From NCBI RefSeq assembly GCF_000471905.2, contig NW_006499583.1:534098-598097 (forward strand): a stretch of DNA of 64,000 nt, written 5' to 3'. Positions 1 to 11,500 of the stretch are shown piece by piece. The stretch comes from Amborella trichopoda. Taxonomy: Eukaryota; Streptophyta; Magnoliopsida; Amborellales; Amborellaceae. The notes beneath the pieces were generated by a model, which did not search any database, was not told where the DNA came from, and was given only the letters and a program-made list of their open reading frames with translations. A program made the position numbers and the translations under genes. Every line of letters begins with the position of its first letter. Position 1 is the first letter of the stretch.

Positions 1-240
1 GTTTGAAAGGGGGTCAATCAAACTCGAGTCCCCGAGGGAACCCTAGCAAGGTAGATCCAGGCCTGACCAGCTCCTTGCAACAGGGCTCCTAGGCGCTTGT
101 GAATCCGCCTATCCTTATGATAGGTGTGGGAATGTAGTTAACATATATGGAAACTTGATGTTTAGAGACCAACTCTAACTTTTTTGATCGAAGGGAAGTA
201 GGGATGTCCTTTTAGATCTCCATTTTATTGTTGGTTTTTC

Positions 241-3200
241 TCTTTTAGGAGACCGCTATGAGAAGTTTACTCCAGAGAACACGATCATTTTTGGAGGTAA
301 AAGCTATTGGAGTCTCCGAAGATCAAAGTGCTTGTAGGGGATTTTTAAAGAGTTTGCGAAGCTGGCTGCTGTCAGCAAACACATAAATCAAAACGTTTAC
401 TTCCAAGTCTGGATTAACCACTTTTTTTACATGCGGAAGGTCGTAGATGAACCGACCAACCCTATCCAGAATGCAAGTGACGAACCTTCTGCTTCACTGG
501 CTGATGTGCCTCTGCGCTCCGTAAAGCTAGACAATACCATCTATTTAGTAGCCTATTTGGCTTTATTCCTTTCCCACTTTGTTCTTCTAGGGTCGAGGGG
601 ATATGTAATTAGGCATGAATACCTTTATGTGGCATGTAATATGGTTGAAGGCCACAAATACGTCCTTGCTCAACTCATTTTGTGCAGCATTTATCACGAG
701 TTACGAGAAAGGACCAATCCTCAGAAGATATTGGGGAACATGTGCACTCCTTTCCCCATGCATTATATGTACAGCTGGCTAGGGGCTTATTTCCCAGGCA
801 CGTACAAGTCTCCAAGCAGGAGGCTAGGGGCTTACTTCCTAGGCACCTACAAGTCTCCAAGTGGGAGGAATGTCGATGTTTTTTGTATTTTTGCTCCGCC
901 TTATGGGTCGTCAGGCGGTATTTCATTCAGATAATGATTTACGAAAGTTGTTCTGAGACGAGTACTTCTCTTTAGAGAAATCATTCCCGATAGGGGGTCC
1001 TAAAGATCATTTTTATGCAAACAAACAGCCATACCGAGCCGGCCTAGATCCTGCCATAGAGAGGGGGATGATGTACCTGCTAAGTGTTCGAGCAGCCCTT
1101 CTTCCCTTAAGGATCGGGGTTCAAAGGTATATCGAGCTGTATAATCCCCACCGATTTTCTAGGCAACACAGGATAGATCAGGTTTGCCATGTGGTTTATG
1201 AGTTCACCAGGTGGCCCAATTGGCTCGGTTCTTGTATTAAGATCGTGTGGGATTCTTGCACATGTTTAGGTTTGGGTCGACAAGTCATCATCCCCCATTA
1301 TAGCAAAGAGGTGTATAAGACTTACACCTACTGCCTTTGGAATGATAATCATCAAAGGGGTTTTCATAAAACCCTTTTAACTAAACTGCCATCGATGAGA
1401 GAAGATGGAACATCTCGCACTCATTACAAGTCGAAGATTACCAATGTGGATGTAAAGTGGGCCACAAGGACTCGCTTTCCCGATAACTGGAATATTGTCA
1501 ATATAGAACGTCCAGTAGGTCCTTTGGTTCAGGAGGATGTTTTGATAGAAACCAATTTGCCTTTTTATCATTACTTGAGAAATTACTAGGGAATGATCCA
1601 TGGGTCTCAAACGGACATGCAGACCCTTTTATTCAAGATCTCAACGCATATGTTGAAGCTGAGGCAGCTCATCGAGCTTCTGCTCTCGTCGAAAATTCCA
1701 AAGGCAAGAGGGAAGCCATGAATCCTTCCGCTACAAGAGGAAGATTGGCGCACGATCTTTTAAGCAAAAAGAAAATGCAAGAGAGGAGCTCTTCTCCTAC
1801 ACAAGATGAATATGTGCATAAGCCCTTAGCTAAGAGGAAGAGTCCCTCCCCTCAAGGGGATCAAATGGGGAAAAGACCCAACTGTTTGAAAGTTGAAGAA
1901 GAAGGTTGCTCCTTCTATAAAAGAGGAGTCGATAGAAGACCGTCCAGCTATGAAGGAAAGGAAGACGCAGACAGAGATGGTACCCTCGACTATAACTTCA
2001 TTGGAGGAATCAACTACGGCGGGCAATGATGTGGTTGTAGGTTGCGCAATAAATGATTGATGCGAGGAAAGGATTGAGGTTCCTCTTTCCCCGCCCACAG
2101 AAGCGATGCAAACTTTGGAAAGCACCACGGATTTAAAGAAGAAGAATAAAGGTTGAAAGGATGGAGCTCCTATCCTGCCATTAATCGCCACAAGATCATC
2201 TAAGAGGCGTGTAGATTTGCGTCCTCAAGATGAATCTTTTGAGTCGTCGAAGGCTCATTCTTCGAAAACTGAGCTGCTTTCTGTTCAGGATTCCAAAGCG
2301 GTTGCGCCCACTTCAGGCCTTCGACTGAAGAAAATGGGATCTCAAAAGAAAAATAGAGTGTTGATTAAAGTAGACACACCTTCCCCTCCTTCTCCTGTTC
2401 TTGCTAACTTAGAGGTTGAAGCGCCCGGTGAGGAGTCTTTCGCCTTAGAGGAGCACGTGGAGGCAACATCTGCCTTGGACCACGAGGAGGGAATGACAGA
2501 TGCTTTGAGGGGTATCCCCATCTCCCCAATGCGAGATGAGAGTTTGTCTTCTTCGACCCCTCCTCTTGCGAGTATTCCCGCAGCAGTTGAAGAAGTAGAT
2601 CCTAAGTAAGACGAGGTTCGGAACGCTCGCATATTTGGTGACAAGCTGGCTTCAGAGATATTAAACGTTCCGCTGACGGGGTCCTCGTTCGAGCCATTCC
2701 TTATTCATGCGGAAGTGAGTGCGAACATTATTGCAACGCCACAAAGTTTACTCTAGAGGCCTCTCTTTCGTCCACCTCCACCTTCGAGAGTCGAGGGTCG
2801 GACAGAGTCTGTTGATACGAACAAATCTCCCCTTCCAAGTATTGACTTAGCAATAATAGTTTTTATATCCCCTTGCTTTCTTCTAGTCTCTAATCCCCTT
2901 TTTTATTCTTGCAGGGGTCCGTCCATTTGCCAATCTCGTTGGAGAAGTTGTCCCACCAACAACTGCCCATGCTTAATCCCCAAAAGTAGATGTAATCGAT
3001 GATGTTTTGGCAACTCTTGCCAACATGGCAGGAGACCTTGTGGGGTCCATGATGAAAGATCCCCCAACAGTCAGCAGTTTCTAAAGGCAGATGGGGATGA
3101 ACAATGTGAAGGAAATGTTGCATCTTCTTGGCAACAGCTCTATAGCGGGTCATCGTGACGTCAAGGTGGAGATTCTTCCCATGCTGAAATTCACATGAAC

Positions 3201-3520
3201 CATGTGGGTAGACACCGCGAAAACTTCACCAACTGGTTGAAGGAATTATTCAGGGTGTAGGGAGGGTTGCCTCGACTCAAGACACCATGACTTGCACATT
3301 CCCAAGCATAATTACCGAGAAGGAGAGGGTTGTTGATAAGCATGAAGAAGAACTATTGACGACTTCTCAGATTTATGAAGTAGACAAAGCCGCCAAGTTT
3401 AGGGCTCATCATTCATGGTTAGAAACACGGAAAAGCACGGTGTTGGATGAAATGTCGGAATTGGAAGCCCGCCTTGCACTTTATGAGGTACTGGCCATCT
3501 CCAAATCTAGGTAACCTGGG
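241..3520 (+). pseudogene. Plant mobile domain (PMD, aminotransferase-like) gene, decayed
   Basis: Plus-strand frames broken by stops and shifts together resemble the plant mobile domain family carried by plant retroelements and Mutator-like elements and by the MAIN/MAIL genes. Visible pieces are DRYEKFTPENTIIFGGKSYW (about 250-310), a hydrophobic stretch starting LVAYLALFLSHFV (about 545-585), WLGAYFPGTYK (about 775-810) and ELYNPHRFSRQ with DQVCHVVYEFT (about 1135-1210). A hydrophilic, charged C-terminal part follows (1718-2029 and 2217-2609), and a helical, probably coiled-coil tail lies at 3287-3514. WLGAYFPGTYK is partly duplicated in tandem (WLGAYFPGTYKSPSRR then LGAYFLGTYKSPSGR). The longest open pieces are 167, 173, 103, 130 and 75 codons, so no intact protein can be made. 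It may be the cargo of a larger element whose 5' part lies outside the window. The family call rests on motif recognition. Confidence 0.62.
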
Positions 3521-3554
3521 GTAGAGACCCCCTCCACTGGTCATGAAATAACAA

Positions 3555-3944
3555 TTAATAACAAGATTTGACTGAGAACTCGCCATCACTCTCGACTTCC
3601 CATATGATCTCATCCTCCGCATTTTGTGGCACATATACCCCTTTCAATAAATCCAGCAGAGAACTCAACTCTCCAATCAGTATATCGCCAATTCTATTGT
3701 ATGGTAAAATCACATTCCAAAAAACTTGGTCACCAACTCCTTCACGGACCTCAAGGATCTTAGCATTTTGGTTAGTCACCCTCTTGAAAATCCCAGGGAA
3801 CAAAATTTTTAAAGAGTAATTACCAAACCATTTATGGTGCCAAAAAGAGACCTCACTCCCACTTCCAATCATCCATCTAGTATTTCTCAATAATTTATAT
3901 GTAAAGAGCAATGGGTCTCCAAAAAGTGGACGCCATCCCCCCAC
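3555..3944 (-). pseudogene. LINE-1 post-RT region (fragment)
   Basis: This open stretch of 129 codons reads GSGSEVSFWHHKWFGN, then ends in GEFSVKSCY. Both are typical of the segment between the reverse transcriptase thumb and the zf-RVT domain of plant LINE polyproteins. It stops just where zf-RVT should begin, which places the 3' truncation of LINE-1 at about 3550. It is not expressed as a protein by itself. Confidence 0.75.
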
Positions 3945-4032
3945 GACGACGTCCTAACAACACACCTTGTCGATCTACCCCGTACTTCGCTGCCAATACT
4001 TTGAACCACAATTGATCCTTAAAAAAGAGGCT

Positions 4033-5330
4033 TCACCACCACGACTTACAAAGAAGCGCCTGATTAACTAAATTGAGTCGTCTAATCCCGAGACCTCCTT
4101 CACTTTTAGGGGTGCACACTTTATCCCACCTAAGAAGATGGAATTTTCTTTCACCTCCAAATGAACCCCATAAAAAGTCCCACATCATTCTTTCAATCTT
4201 TTTCACAATAGCGGGTGGCATTTGGAGCAAGGACATCTGGTAAATTGGCAGATTTGTTAGGTAAGACTATAACAATGTGGCTCTCCCCCACAATGATAGA
4301 AATTTCAGTTTCCACAGGTCCAATTTAGTCTGAACCTGATGTAGCACATTATCCCAAGCCAAGACGTAACATTTTGTCCAAAATTGGTAGTCCTAGGTAA
4401 GTTATTGGGAACTTACCCACCCGGCATTTCAAACTCCTGCAAGTTCAAGGATATATACCTCTTCATAGCTGATATCGATTAGAGAGGTTTTGTTAAAATT
4501 AACTTTCAACCCCAATGTGACCTCACAAATATTTAAGAAGGTGGCAATGTTACTAATCTGTATTAGATCAGCTGCACGAAAGATCAAAGTATCATCTACA
4601 TATTGCAGGTGAGAAATAGGCACCCTGATATCCCCTATTTAAAAGCCATTAAAGTTTTTATTCATTAAGCTAATACATTCCGCATATATAATAAAGAGGA
4701 AGGGTGAGAGTAGGTCGCATTGCCTCACACCCCTTGAGGCTCCAAAGAAACCTATGGGGCTGCCTGTATAAAGTACCGTAAAATGAGTTAAGGAAAGACA
4801 TCCAAATATCCAACTCCATTTCTCTCCAAACCCCATATTTTTTATGATTTCCATAAGTACCCCAATCTCCACCCTGTCATAGGCTTTCTCCATATCTAGC
4901 TTTAACACCACCCTTAGATTTTGGCTCAAAAGTCTAGAATGGATACACTCTTATGCAATCAAAGCACTGTCTGAGATCAATCTATCTTGGATGAATTCCA
5001 ATTGAGGTCCAGAGACGATAAGAGGCAACACCACTTTCAGCGTTTCAACCACAATTTTATATAAGCTAATGAGAAGGCTAATGGGTCTAATATTTGAGAG
5101 CTCCACAATTGCTGTCTTCTTTGGGATCAAAGCAATATAAGTATATTTTAACCCATTAAATAAATCTCCTCAGTTTTAACCATTTCTAGAAGCCCCTTTT
5201 TAGTCAGATCCCAAAAGTTTTGTAAGAAGAATAAAGGAAAACCATCAGGTCCTGGTGCCTTATCCCCTGGTAGAGCAAAAGCTGCCCTTTTTTGTTCTTC
5301 TAAAGAAATGTCTACTTCAAGTTGAGCTCG
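4033..5330 (-). pseudogene. LINE-1 reverse transcriptase (broken)
   Basis: Several frames together cover an L1-type reverse transcriptase. Seen in order are GDKAPGPDGFP (about 5270-5235), LKLDMEKAYDRVE (about 4910-4870), GVRQCDLLSPFLFIIYAE with Cys for the usual Gly (about 4740-4680), HLQYVDDTLIF with the catalytic YVDD box (about 4610-4580), and the thumb motifs MWDFLWG and GGLGIRRLNLVNQALLCKSWW (4236-4033). The enzyme would copy the LINE transcript at a nicked target site. Stops and frameshifts between the pieces rule out an active product. Confidence 0.85.
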
Positions 5331-5559
5331 TCAAGAAGGCAATAACTTTTTAAAAGGGATTCTATGCAACTTAGGAGTAAAAGTAGCTTTTGTAGTGAAA
5401 GCCTTCTTAAAGTGATTTACTACTGGACATTCCATCGCATGATGATCATCCGAGTCAATACCAGGGATGGTAATGCCCGAGATATCATTCTGTCTTTTGT
5501 GAGCACCAGCAATCGTATGGAAGTACTTTGTATTACAATCTCCCTCTTTTAACAGCTTA

Positions 5560-6619
5560 GTCCTAGATCATTGTTTCCAGTATATTTCTTCCACTCTCTT
5601 TAATTCAAAGAGGGACTTAAGCTTAGCATTCCTATCTGCAACCATCTCTACTGGTAGAACACCTGCATTCTGAATATGAAGGTCCATCGACTTTAGGTCT
5701 AGGAGGATCTCCTCAATTTTGGACTTAACTAGATATATGTTTTCTATTTTTTCCAACTGAGCAACTTATTTTTAACATCAATCAACTTCTTATGCAATTG
5801 AAAGTCTACCGACCCAACCGCATTGTGCTCTCCCAAGAGTGATGAACAAGATCTATAAACCCTTGTTCCTCCAACCATCCAATTTCAAATCTAAAAGATT
5901 TTGGACCCCCCTCACTCACTTTGGAACTTAGCATGATCGGGGTGTGGTCCGAGGAAGTCTAGGTAAAGCACCTACTGAAGCCAAAGGGAAAACTTCAGCC
6001 CAGTCAGTAGAGACTAAAAACCTATCCAATTTAGACATTGAAAGGTTAGTAGTGCTACCATTTGACTGGGTAAAAATGGTTCCAGAGATCGGGCGATCCA
6101 AATGAGAATGCCTCTCTATAAAAACCATTGAACAACCTCATGGAAGAGATGAGGGAAGTCCAAGAAGAAGACTGATCCGGGCAACGGATGAGATTAAAAT
6201 CCCCACCCAAGCAAACAGGAAAAGGAAACTCATTCAAAACATAAGACAACTCAGAAATAAAAACTTCTTTCAAAGCATGTATAACTGGATCGTAAACGTT
6301 CAAAAGCCCCCAAGAAAAACTTGGTAAAGGTCTAAAGAAACCAACAAGAAAAAAATTGTCCCTTACTACAGAAGTGAAACATTGCAAGACTAGAGGGTCC
6401 CACAATAGCCATAAGCCCCCAAAAGCAAGTACTGTATCTATGCCCAAAAAATTAACAGGGCCTAAGCCCTAAGTTTTCCTAACCCTAGATAGAGTAGGAC
6501 TATGCAATTTGGTCCTGGCAAAATCAAAACATCTGGTTCAAACTTAGTCATTAAAACAAAACATCACGCTTATGTCTGGGGTCACCCAAACCCCTTACAT
6601 TCCAAGAGATGATCAGCAT
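5560..6619 (-). pseudogene. LINE-1 apurinic-type endonuclease (broken)
   Basis: The N-terminal signature IISWNVRGLGDPRHKRDVLF lies at about 6613-6554. The next piece (6447-6055) has LLWDPLVLQCF and LGGDFNLIR, the conserved core of the exonuclease-endonuclease-phosphatase fold. A third piece (6128-5928) has LDRPISGTIFTQSNGSTT and LDRFLVSTDW, again typical of plant LINE endonucleases. Near 5930 a frame close to SDHAPI of the active site can be traced. The pieces lie in different frames. The domain would nick target DNA to prime reverse transcription. The segment 5756-5568 is the helical linker to the reverse transcriptase. Confidence 0.82.
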
Positions 6620-7300
6620 TAGAAGAGTAATTAGAAGAAGAGCCAGGACCATCCACACAAGGTCCAAAATATACCTCTTCCAGCATAAGGGCCTCCTGTA
6701 GGGCTGAGGAGTCAAAGACATCACTTTCATCAAAGGAGACCTCGCTACTGAGCTCCACCACGGCCTGGTCAGTCAAGGAAGTAGTCTTCGGTTTCGGGAC
6801 ACTCTTGATGATGCCCATAGAAGCAAGACGAGCCGAAGACCTTGACCCCCAAAATGAGCTCTTCTCCTTACTCTTCTTGTCCGTCTTCTTCACCGGAGTT
6901 TGACGAGGGTCAGAGGTTATCTTATCATCACACTTGACTGACAATTTTCCTTCATTAGCTTTGGATTTCTTCCTAATCTTGATCTCATTGATAATTACTC
7001 CCAGCGGCACATCGATGTCCATGCCCATATTTTCCATCATCACTCCCACCTTAACTCCCTCCTCTGCTTCCACAACATCATCAATCACTGTCGGATACCC
7101 AGAGGAGGCAATAAGGCAGGCATCTGGTCTGGCTCGGGCAGAGGAACCAAAGCCAAAGGTTGAGCTTCAACCTCAACCAAAGCCAACTCCATATCAAAGT
7201 AGACCTCTTCATCAGGATCAAGAGGATCTTCATCTGCAACTGCATGATCGAGCACCTAGTGGGCTGGTACATGTTTCTCTTCCTTTGGTTCCAAAACCAC
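6582..7300 (-). pseudogene. LINE-1 ORF1 C-terminal part (low-complexity)
   Basis: A 168-codon open stretch (7088-6582) is rich in Lys, Ser and acidic residues, with GSRSSARLASMGIIKSVPKP, and runs out just before the endonuclease start. Charged, poorly conserved sequence of this type normally separates the RNA-binding N-terminal domain of plant LINE ORF1 from ORF2. The assignment rests mainly on position between the ORF1 N-terminal domain and the endonuclease. Confidence 0.55.
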
Positions 7301-7682
7301 TAAAGCCATGAGATCAATACTTAGAAGGTCGAATATGTTTCTGGACCGATTAGGATGACCCTTTACTGTAGCAAGACAAAATGGCAGGCGATACATCTTC
7401 TACTTTAAGGAAATAACCAGCAAGAGAGAAGCGGATAACAATGGAGAGCCCCAAGCCTTGCTAAGAAAGTAAACCAGAGTAAGAGGGCAAGGTAGTCTTC
7501 CTTTGGACGGCTCTTTGAGGAGGGGAAGAAGAAGCTTGCTTGGGGAAAGAGGGAGAAAGCCACGTGTGCCAAGGGATCTCTTTCCAAAGATTTCCCATCA
7601 TTGCCCAAAAGAGGAAGTACATGCGTGCGTACTTGACTGATCTTTCTCCATCTATCTTATCAAGATAAACTTTCCTATTTTG

Positions 7683-7697
7683 TGGTCCCAAAGGTTT
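7683..7697. repeat. LINE-2 target site duplication, 3' side
   Basis: TGGTCCCAAAGGTTT on the plus strand is identical to 10582-10596. It runs directly into a T tract (the poly(A) tail of the minus-strand LINE-2), so the exact edge within the T run is ambiguous. Confidence 0.85.
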
Positions 7698-7774
7698 TTT
7701 TTTTTTGAACGGTAACGTACGACTTACCATTAATTCAAATGTAAAATACAAGATATTTTAACAAAGACACAAGA

Positions 7775-8690
7775 TTACAAAAATGAAGTAACCAACAGAG
7801 ATGGAGTATGGACTCCTCCTTTGGCAAGAACATCGGTATCTTCATTCGCCTCTCTATAACAATGTTGGACTGTTGCCATAGAAGTTGACAAAATATCCGA
7901 AATTTGATGAAAAATGGTCCTTAATCTCAAAGGAATATGGGTCTTTCTCTTGCTCCAGGCAATGACATTTGCTGATTCTCCTTCGATAATCCTGTCCCTT
8001 TCCAAAGTACATAGCAATTTCAAACCTTCTAATAAACCTCGTGCTTCAGCCTCATTTGCTGTTGTGATACCACAAGGACTCGAGTAAGAAAATATAATGT
8101 GACAATTATTTCTGATGAGACCACCATAGCAAGCTGGTCCTGGATTGCCAAGTGAACTTCTATCAAAATTAAGTTTAAAGGAATTCACTGGTGGTGGTAT
8201 CCAAACAACCTCATTATAAGTGTCGGTGGTAATACCTATAGTTGCAACTGCCAAGGGATTACTAATGATAAGACTTTTAGGAATAAAGTCACTATCCTTA
8301 TGAGCGAAGAACGAATCAGCTGCAACTGCCAAAATATTCGATTTTAATGTAGACAGATCTGTACTTTTACTATAAAAAACTATTTTATTTCTTTCCTTCC
8401 ACACACTCCAAAGAAGGCTAACCCAAATAGATCTCCAAAGAATAGTTCCCATCTTTGAAATATTGGGTGTGATCCATTGGTCAAGAAGAGTTCTGACATT
8501 ATGGGGCAAAGGTAATGACAAATTGAGACATTGCCGAGCCCAATCCCAAAGGTATGTAACAAAAAGGCATGAGAGGAAAAGATGCTACGAAGTTTCATCA
8601 CTGTCTTTGCAAAGAATACATACATTGGTGATAATAAACCCCATCTTTCTCAAGTTTTCAACAGTTGCTAATTTATCTTAGGAAAAGTTC
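7775..8690 (-). pseudogene. LINE-2 zf-RVT and RNase H domains (near-intact frame)
   Basis: A 248-codon open frame (8521-7775) carries LWSVWKERNKIVF, then the plant LINE RNase H domain: SFKLNFDRSSLGNPGPACYG (first catalytic Asp region, with Arg in place of the usual Gly after Asp), ANEAEARGLLEGLKLL (catalytic Glu), and REANEDTDVLAKGG near the C terminus. The second frame (8625-8380) with CHYLCPIMSELF matches the zf-RVT region just upstream. RNase H would remove the RNA template during second-strand synthesis. The usual DS catalytic pair before AL (as in ESDS) reads EGESANVIAW, so catalysis is doubtful. The frame ends about 80 bp before the poly(A) tail. Confidence 0.85.
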
Positions 8691-9260
8691 CATAAGAATA
8701 GTTGCACTTTAAGAGGCAAATGCAATTTCTTAATCTTGAATAAACCAAGATCCCAGTCTCTCCAACGATCAGAAAATAATAGATTGTAGGTTGACTTAAC
8801 TGAAAAATCTCCCAAAAATGAAGCTATCATCCATATTTCGAGTCAAATATGTATCATTCAATAATTCCAACAATGTTTGATACTTCTCAATGAATCTGTC
8901 TGCACCTCTCCTGTAGCTGCAAGGAATGGACCAACCAATATTAGTTTAAACACTCCCACTGGCCTCCTTGACAGATGCTAGTGGGTTTAAAGCTTTTAAG
9001 AAAACCTCAAGAAAAAAGTATCTCAACGGGTCATCTCCAATCCATTTGTCAAACCAAAAGAGAGTGGATTATCCATTCCCCACTATTTTTTGGAATTGCC
9101 ATAGATATACAAATCTCTCATAGTCAATACCTCTCCAAACATGGGAAAAATTTATCTTGTTTCTTGGACTTTTAATGAGGCCAAAGCTCAAATCCATTCC
9201 ATATTTATCTCTCAGAACAAGCACTCAGAAAGACTTCGGTTGTGAATGGATCATCCACCA
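8691..9260 (-). pseudogene. LINE-2 inter-domain region, heavily decayed
   Basis: Between the RT thumb and the zf-RVT domain the minus strand has no frame longer than about 60 codons. Position and length fit the poorly conserved middle of LINE ORF2. Short pieces such as WIIHSPLFFG on the opposite strand are shadows. Nothing else is visible here. Confidence 0.5.
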
Positions 9261-10581
9261 CTATTTTATTAAAAGTGTCGAGTTCATATGTTTCAGTCTC
9301 CTAACACCCAATCCTCCTTCTTTCATTGGTCTACAAACTTTTTCCCAACTCAGAAGGTGAAATCTTTTCTTTCTTATGTCATCTCCCCACAAGAAATCTT
9401 TCATAATTCTCTCTAGTTGTTTTTCAACTTCTTTTGGCATCTTAAATAAGGACATAAAATATACTAGGAGGTTGGACAAAGTAAATTTAATCAACGTATA
9501 TCTTCACGCCATAGAAAGAGTTTTAGCTTTCCAGTGTCCAGTTTCTTGTCAAATCTCTCCACCACCGGATCTCAAATTGATCTTGAAGGCCACGAATCCA
9601 CTAAGGGAATTCCCAAATAAGTAAAAAATAAAGACTCAACCCCACAACCTAATAAATGTAACATTCTTGATACAACCATTTGCGGACAGCCAATACCAAT
9701 AAGATTGATTTTACTCAAATTAACTTTAAGTCCAATTGAGAGTTCCACATTTTTCAAGAAAATCCATAGGCAAGTGATTTCCTTAACGTGGGATCACATA
9801 ATATAATTGTATCATCAGCATACTGTAAATGTGATACTATAAGACCATTATTATCAATATTAATAGCTGATATGATCATTTGCATTGTCAATCCATTGAG
9901 CATGACACTAAAGCTCTCAGCTACAAAAGTATATAAAAATGGTGAAAGAGGGTCCCCTTGTCTCAATCTTTTTTATCCTTTAAAAAACCAGTTGGTTCAC
10001 CATTAACAAGAACAAAAAAATGGGTAGAAGACAGGCAACTATCAATCCACAATTGTCACCTCAAATGAAAAGCCATTTTAGCCATGATAGTTTGTAGTAC
10101 TCCCCAATCAACCTTATCATATGTCTTCTCAAAGTCTAGCTTACAAATAAGGCCCGGCTTGTCATCCTTGATTGTTGAGTGGATATATTCTTGTGCAACC
10201 AAAATACTATCTATAATTTGTCTATCCTTCAAGAATGCTGATTGTGCTCCTTTAATAACCATGTGAATCACTCTGCGCAGTTTATTGGCTAAAATTTTTG
10301 CTATGATTTTATATAGACTACTAATAAGACTAATAGGACGAATATCTTTGATCTCCGAAATTACATTTTTCTTTGGAATTAAAGCAATAAAAGTGGAATT
10401 TATGGCAATATTAACTTTACATCTCCAATAAAATTCTTCCAATAATTGAACAATATCATCTTTTAAAATATCCCAAAACGATTGAAAAAAAACCATTGGG
10501 TATCCATCTGAGCCAGGAACCTCATCTCTGCCTAGGCCAAAGACTACATCTTCGATTTCTTGTTCTTCAAATTTCTCTCCA
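9261..10581 (-). pseudogene. LINE-2 reverse transcriptase (broken)
   Basis: The first 183-codon piece (to 10056) has FGLGRDEVPGSDGYPMVFF, STFIALIPKK, IRPISLISSLYKIIAKILANKLR and LKDRQIIDSILVAQE, and ends in LDFEKTYDKVDW. The next (9966-9754) has MRQGDPLSPFLYTFVAE and HLQYADDTIILC with the catalytic YADD box. Further pieces (9757-9572, 9494-9261) give GLKVNLSKINLIGIG, FLWGDDIRKKRFHLLSWEKV and GGLGVRRLKHMNSTLLIK. Frameshifts at about 10050, 9755 and 9570 separate the pieces. The order and motifs are those of plant L1 LINE reverse transcriptases. Confidence 0.88.
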
Positions 10582-10596
10582 TGGTCCCAAAGGTTT
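10582..10596. repeat. LINE-2 target site duplication, 5' side
   Basis: TGGTCCCAAAGGTTT matches 7683-7697 base for base and marks the 5'-truncated end of LINE-2. The LINE-2 reading frame continues for a few codons beyond it only by chance. Confidence 0.85.
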
Positions 10597-10856
10597 AGAA
10601 GGTTCAAAATGAATATTCAAGGAAGACGGTGAGTCCACTTGGGGGTTACTGCCATGGCCCCCACTAAGTGCTCGAAACGGGGGCACTAGGTACGTCCTCC
10701 ATGGTCAACAAAAAAGGCTACCCCTATCAAAATCCACCCCTAATGAACAATTCTGAGCATGAACATCATGGTTTTTCCGGGCAGAGACCCTCTGCCACTC
10801 GATATCCTTCTTTACTTCACCAGATTGTAAGGCTCCCTTTCCTCTATCCGAAATTT

Positions 10857-11480
10857 TCAATGATTATCAATTTTTTTAACCAAGGTAGTAGTGCCCTCAA
10901 CTGACACAGTTACCTCAAAAGATATCTGATCCACTTGCAAATGGATTCTCTTGGGAATAACGAGACCCCGAACTCTCCAAATTTTAACTCTAACATACTT
11001 AAAATCCTTCCCAATAAGAGAATCCCAATCAACATCCAAACAGTCACCACAGAAGTTGGCGAGTTTTTGTATAATGGTTAAGCTCCATGCATGCAATGGT
11101 ATCCCCCTCAACATGATCCAAATCTCTTCTCTACGCATAAAGGACTCATGAATAGTGGGTTTCCAACAATCCAAAGATAGAAGTTTACCCCTCACCCTGG
11201 GAAATCTACGTTGTAAAGCTTTAATAACATCCGTCCCTGATTGTAGTAGAAAGCCACCTTATTTGCACCAAGAACCTTTAGTGCTGGGACATAATCCAGA
11301 CCCCACCCCCTCCTAGCCCAATCATCAAGAACAACAACGTCACCAGATGGAAGGGAGAAAGAACCCACTACACAAAGCTTAGTCTTTGATACCAAACCAT
11401 CCACCAAAGAACGATCAATAGCATTAAAGAGAAGGAAGAAGACTCTCCATCTTCTACATATTCCTCCATTCCCCTTCTAT
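10857..11480 (-). pseudogene. LINE-1 ORF1 N-terminal (DUF4283-like RNA-binding) domain
   Basis: Two frames (11407-11192 and 11195-10857) give RRGWGLDYVPALKVLGANKVAFYYNQG, then REEIWIMLRGIPLHAWSLTIIQKLANFCGDCLDVDWDS and VRVKIWRVRGLVIPKRIHLQ. The block W.RL.GIPL.AW......I....G..L.VD is the DUF4283-like domain of plant LINE ORF1 and related proteins, thought to bind RNA. The frame extends upstream to about 11480. A frameshift near 11193 breaks it. It pairs with the ORF1 C-terminal part beyond LINE-2. Confidence 0.72.
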
Positions 11481-11500
11481 TAGCAGTATCATGATCAAAC

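Larger units (their letters stand above)
7698..10581 (-). mobile_element. LINE-2: 5'-truncated L1-type LINE inserted into LINE-1
   Basis: The 15 bases TGGTCCCAAAGGTTT occur at both borders, and a T run at about 7695-7706 is the poly(A) tail of a minus-strand element. The insert starts at the beginning of reverse transcriptase (EEQEIEDVVFGLGRDEVPGS) and reads through RT, zf-RVT and RNase H, so ORF1, the endonuclease and the 5' end are absent, as expected of incomplete target-primed reverse transcription. Length is about 2.9 kb. The interrupted host is LINE-1 ORF1: its N-terminal part lies above 10857 and its C-terminal part below 7300. LINE-2 is therefore younger than LINE-1, but it also carries frameshifts. 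Confidence 0.92.
3549..11500 (-). mobile_element. LINE-1: decayed plant L1-type non-LTR retrotransposon, interrupted by LINE-2
   Basis: Reading from high to low coordinates, the minus strand gives ORF1 N-terminal domain (11480-10857), ORF1 C-terminal part (7300-6582), AP endonuclease (6619-5560), reverse transcriptase (5330-4033) and the post-RT region (3944-3555), the standard order of a plant L1 LINE. ORF1 is split by LINE-2 at 7698-10581. Every ORF carries stops or frameshifts. The 3' end, with the zinc-finger-like RVT domain, any RNase H and the poly(A) tail, is missing: the coding match stops near 3555, where the oppositely oriented PMD remnant begins. The 5' boundary is approximate and I found no target duplication for this element. 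Confidence 0.85.
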
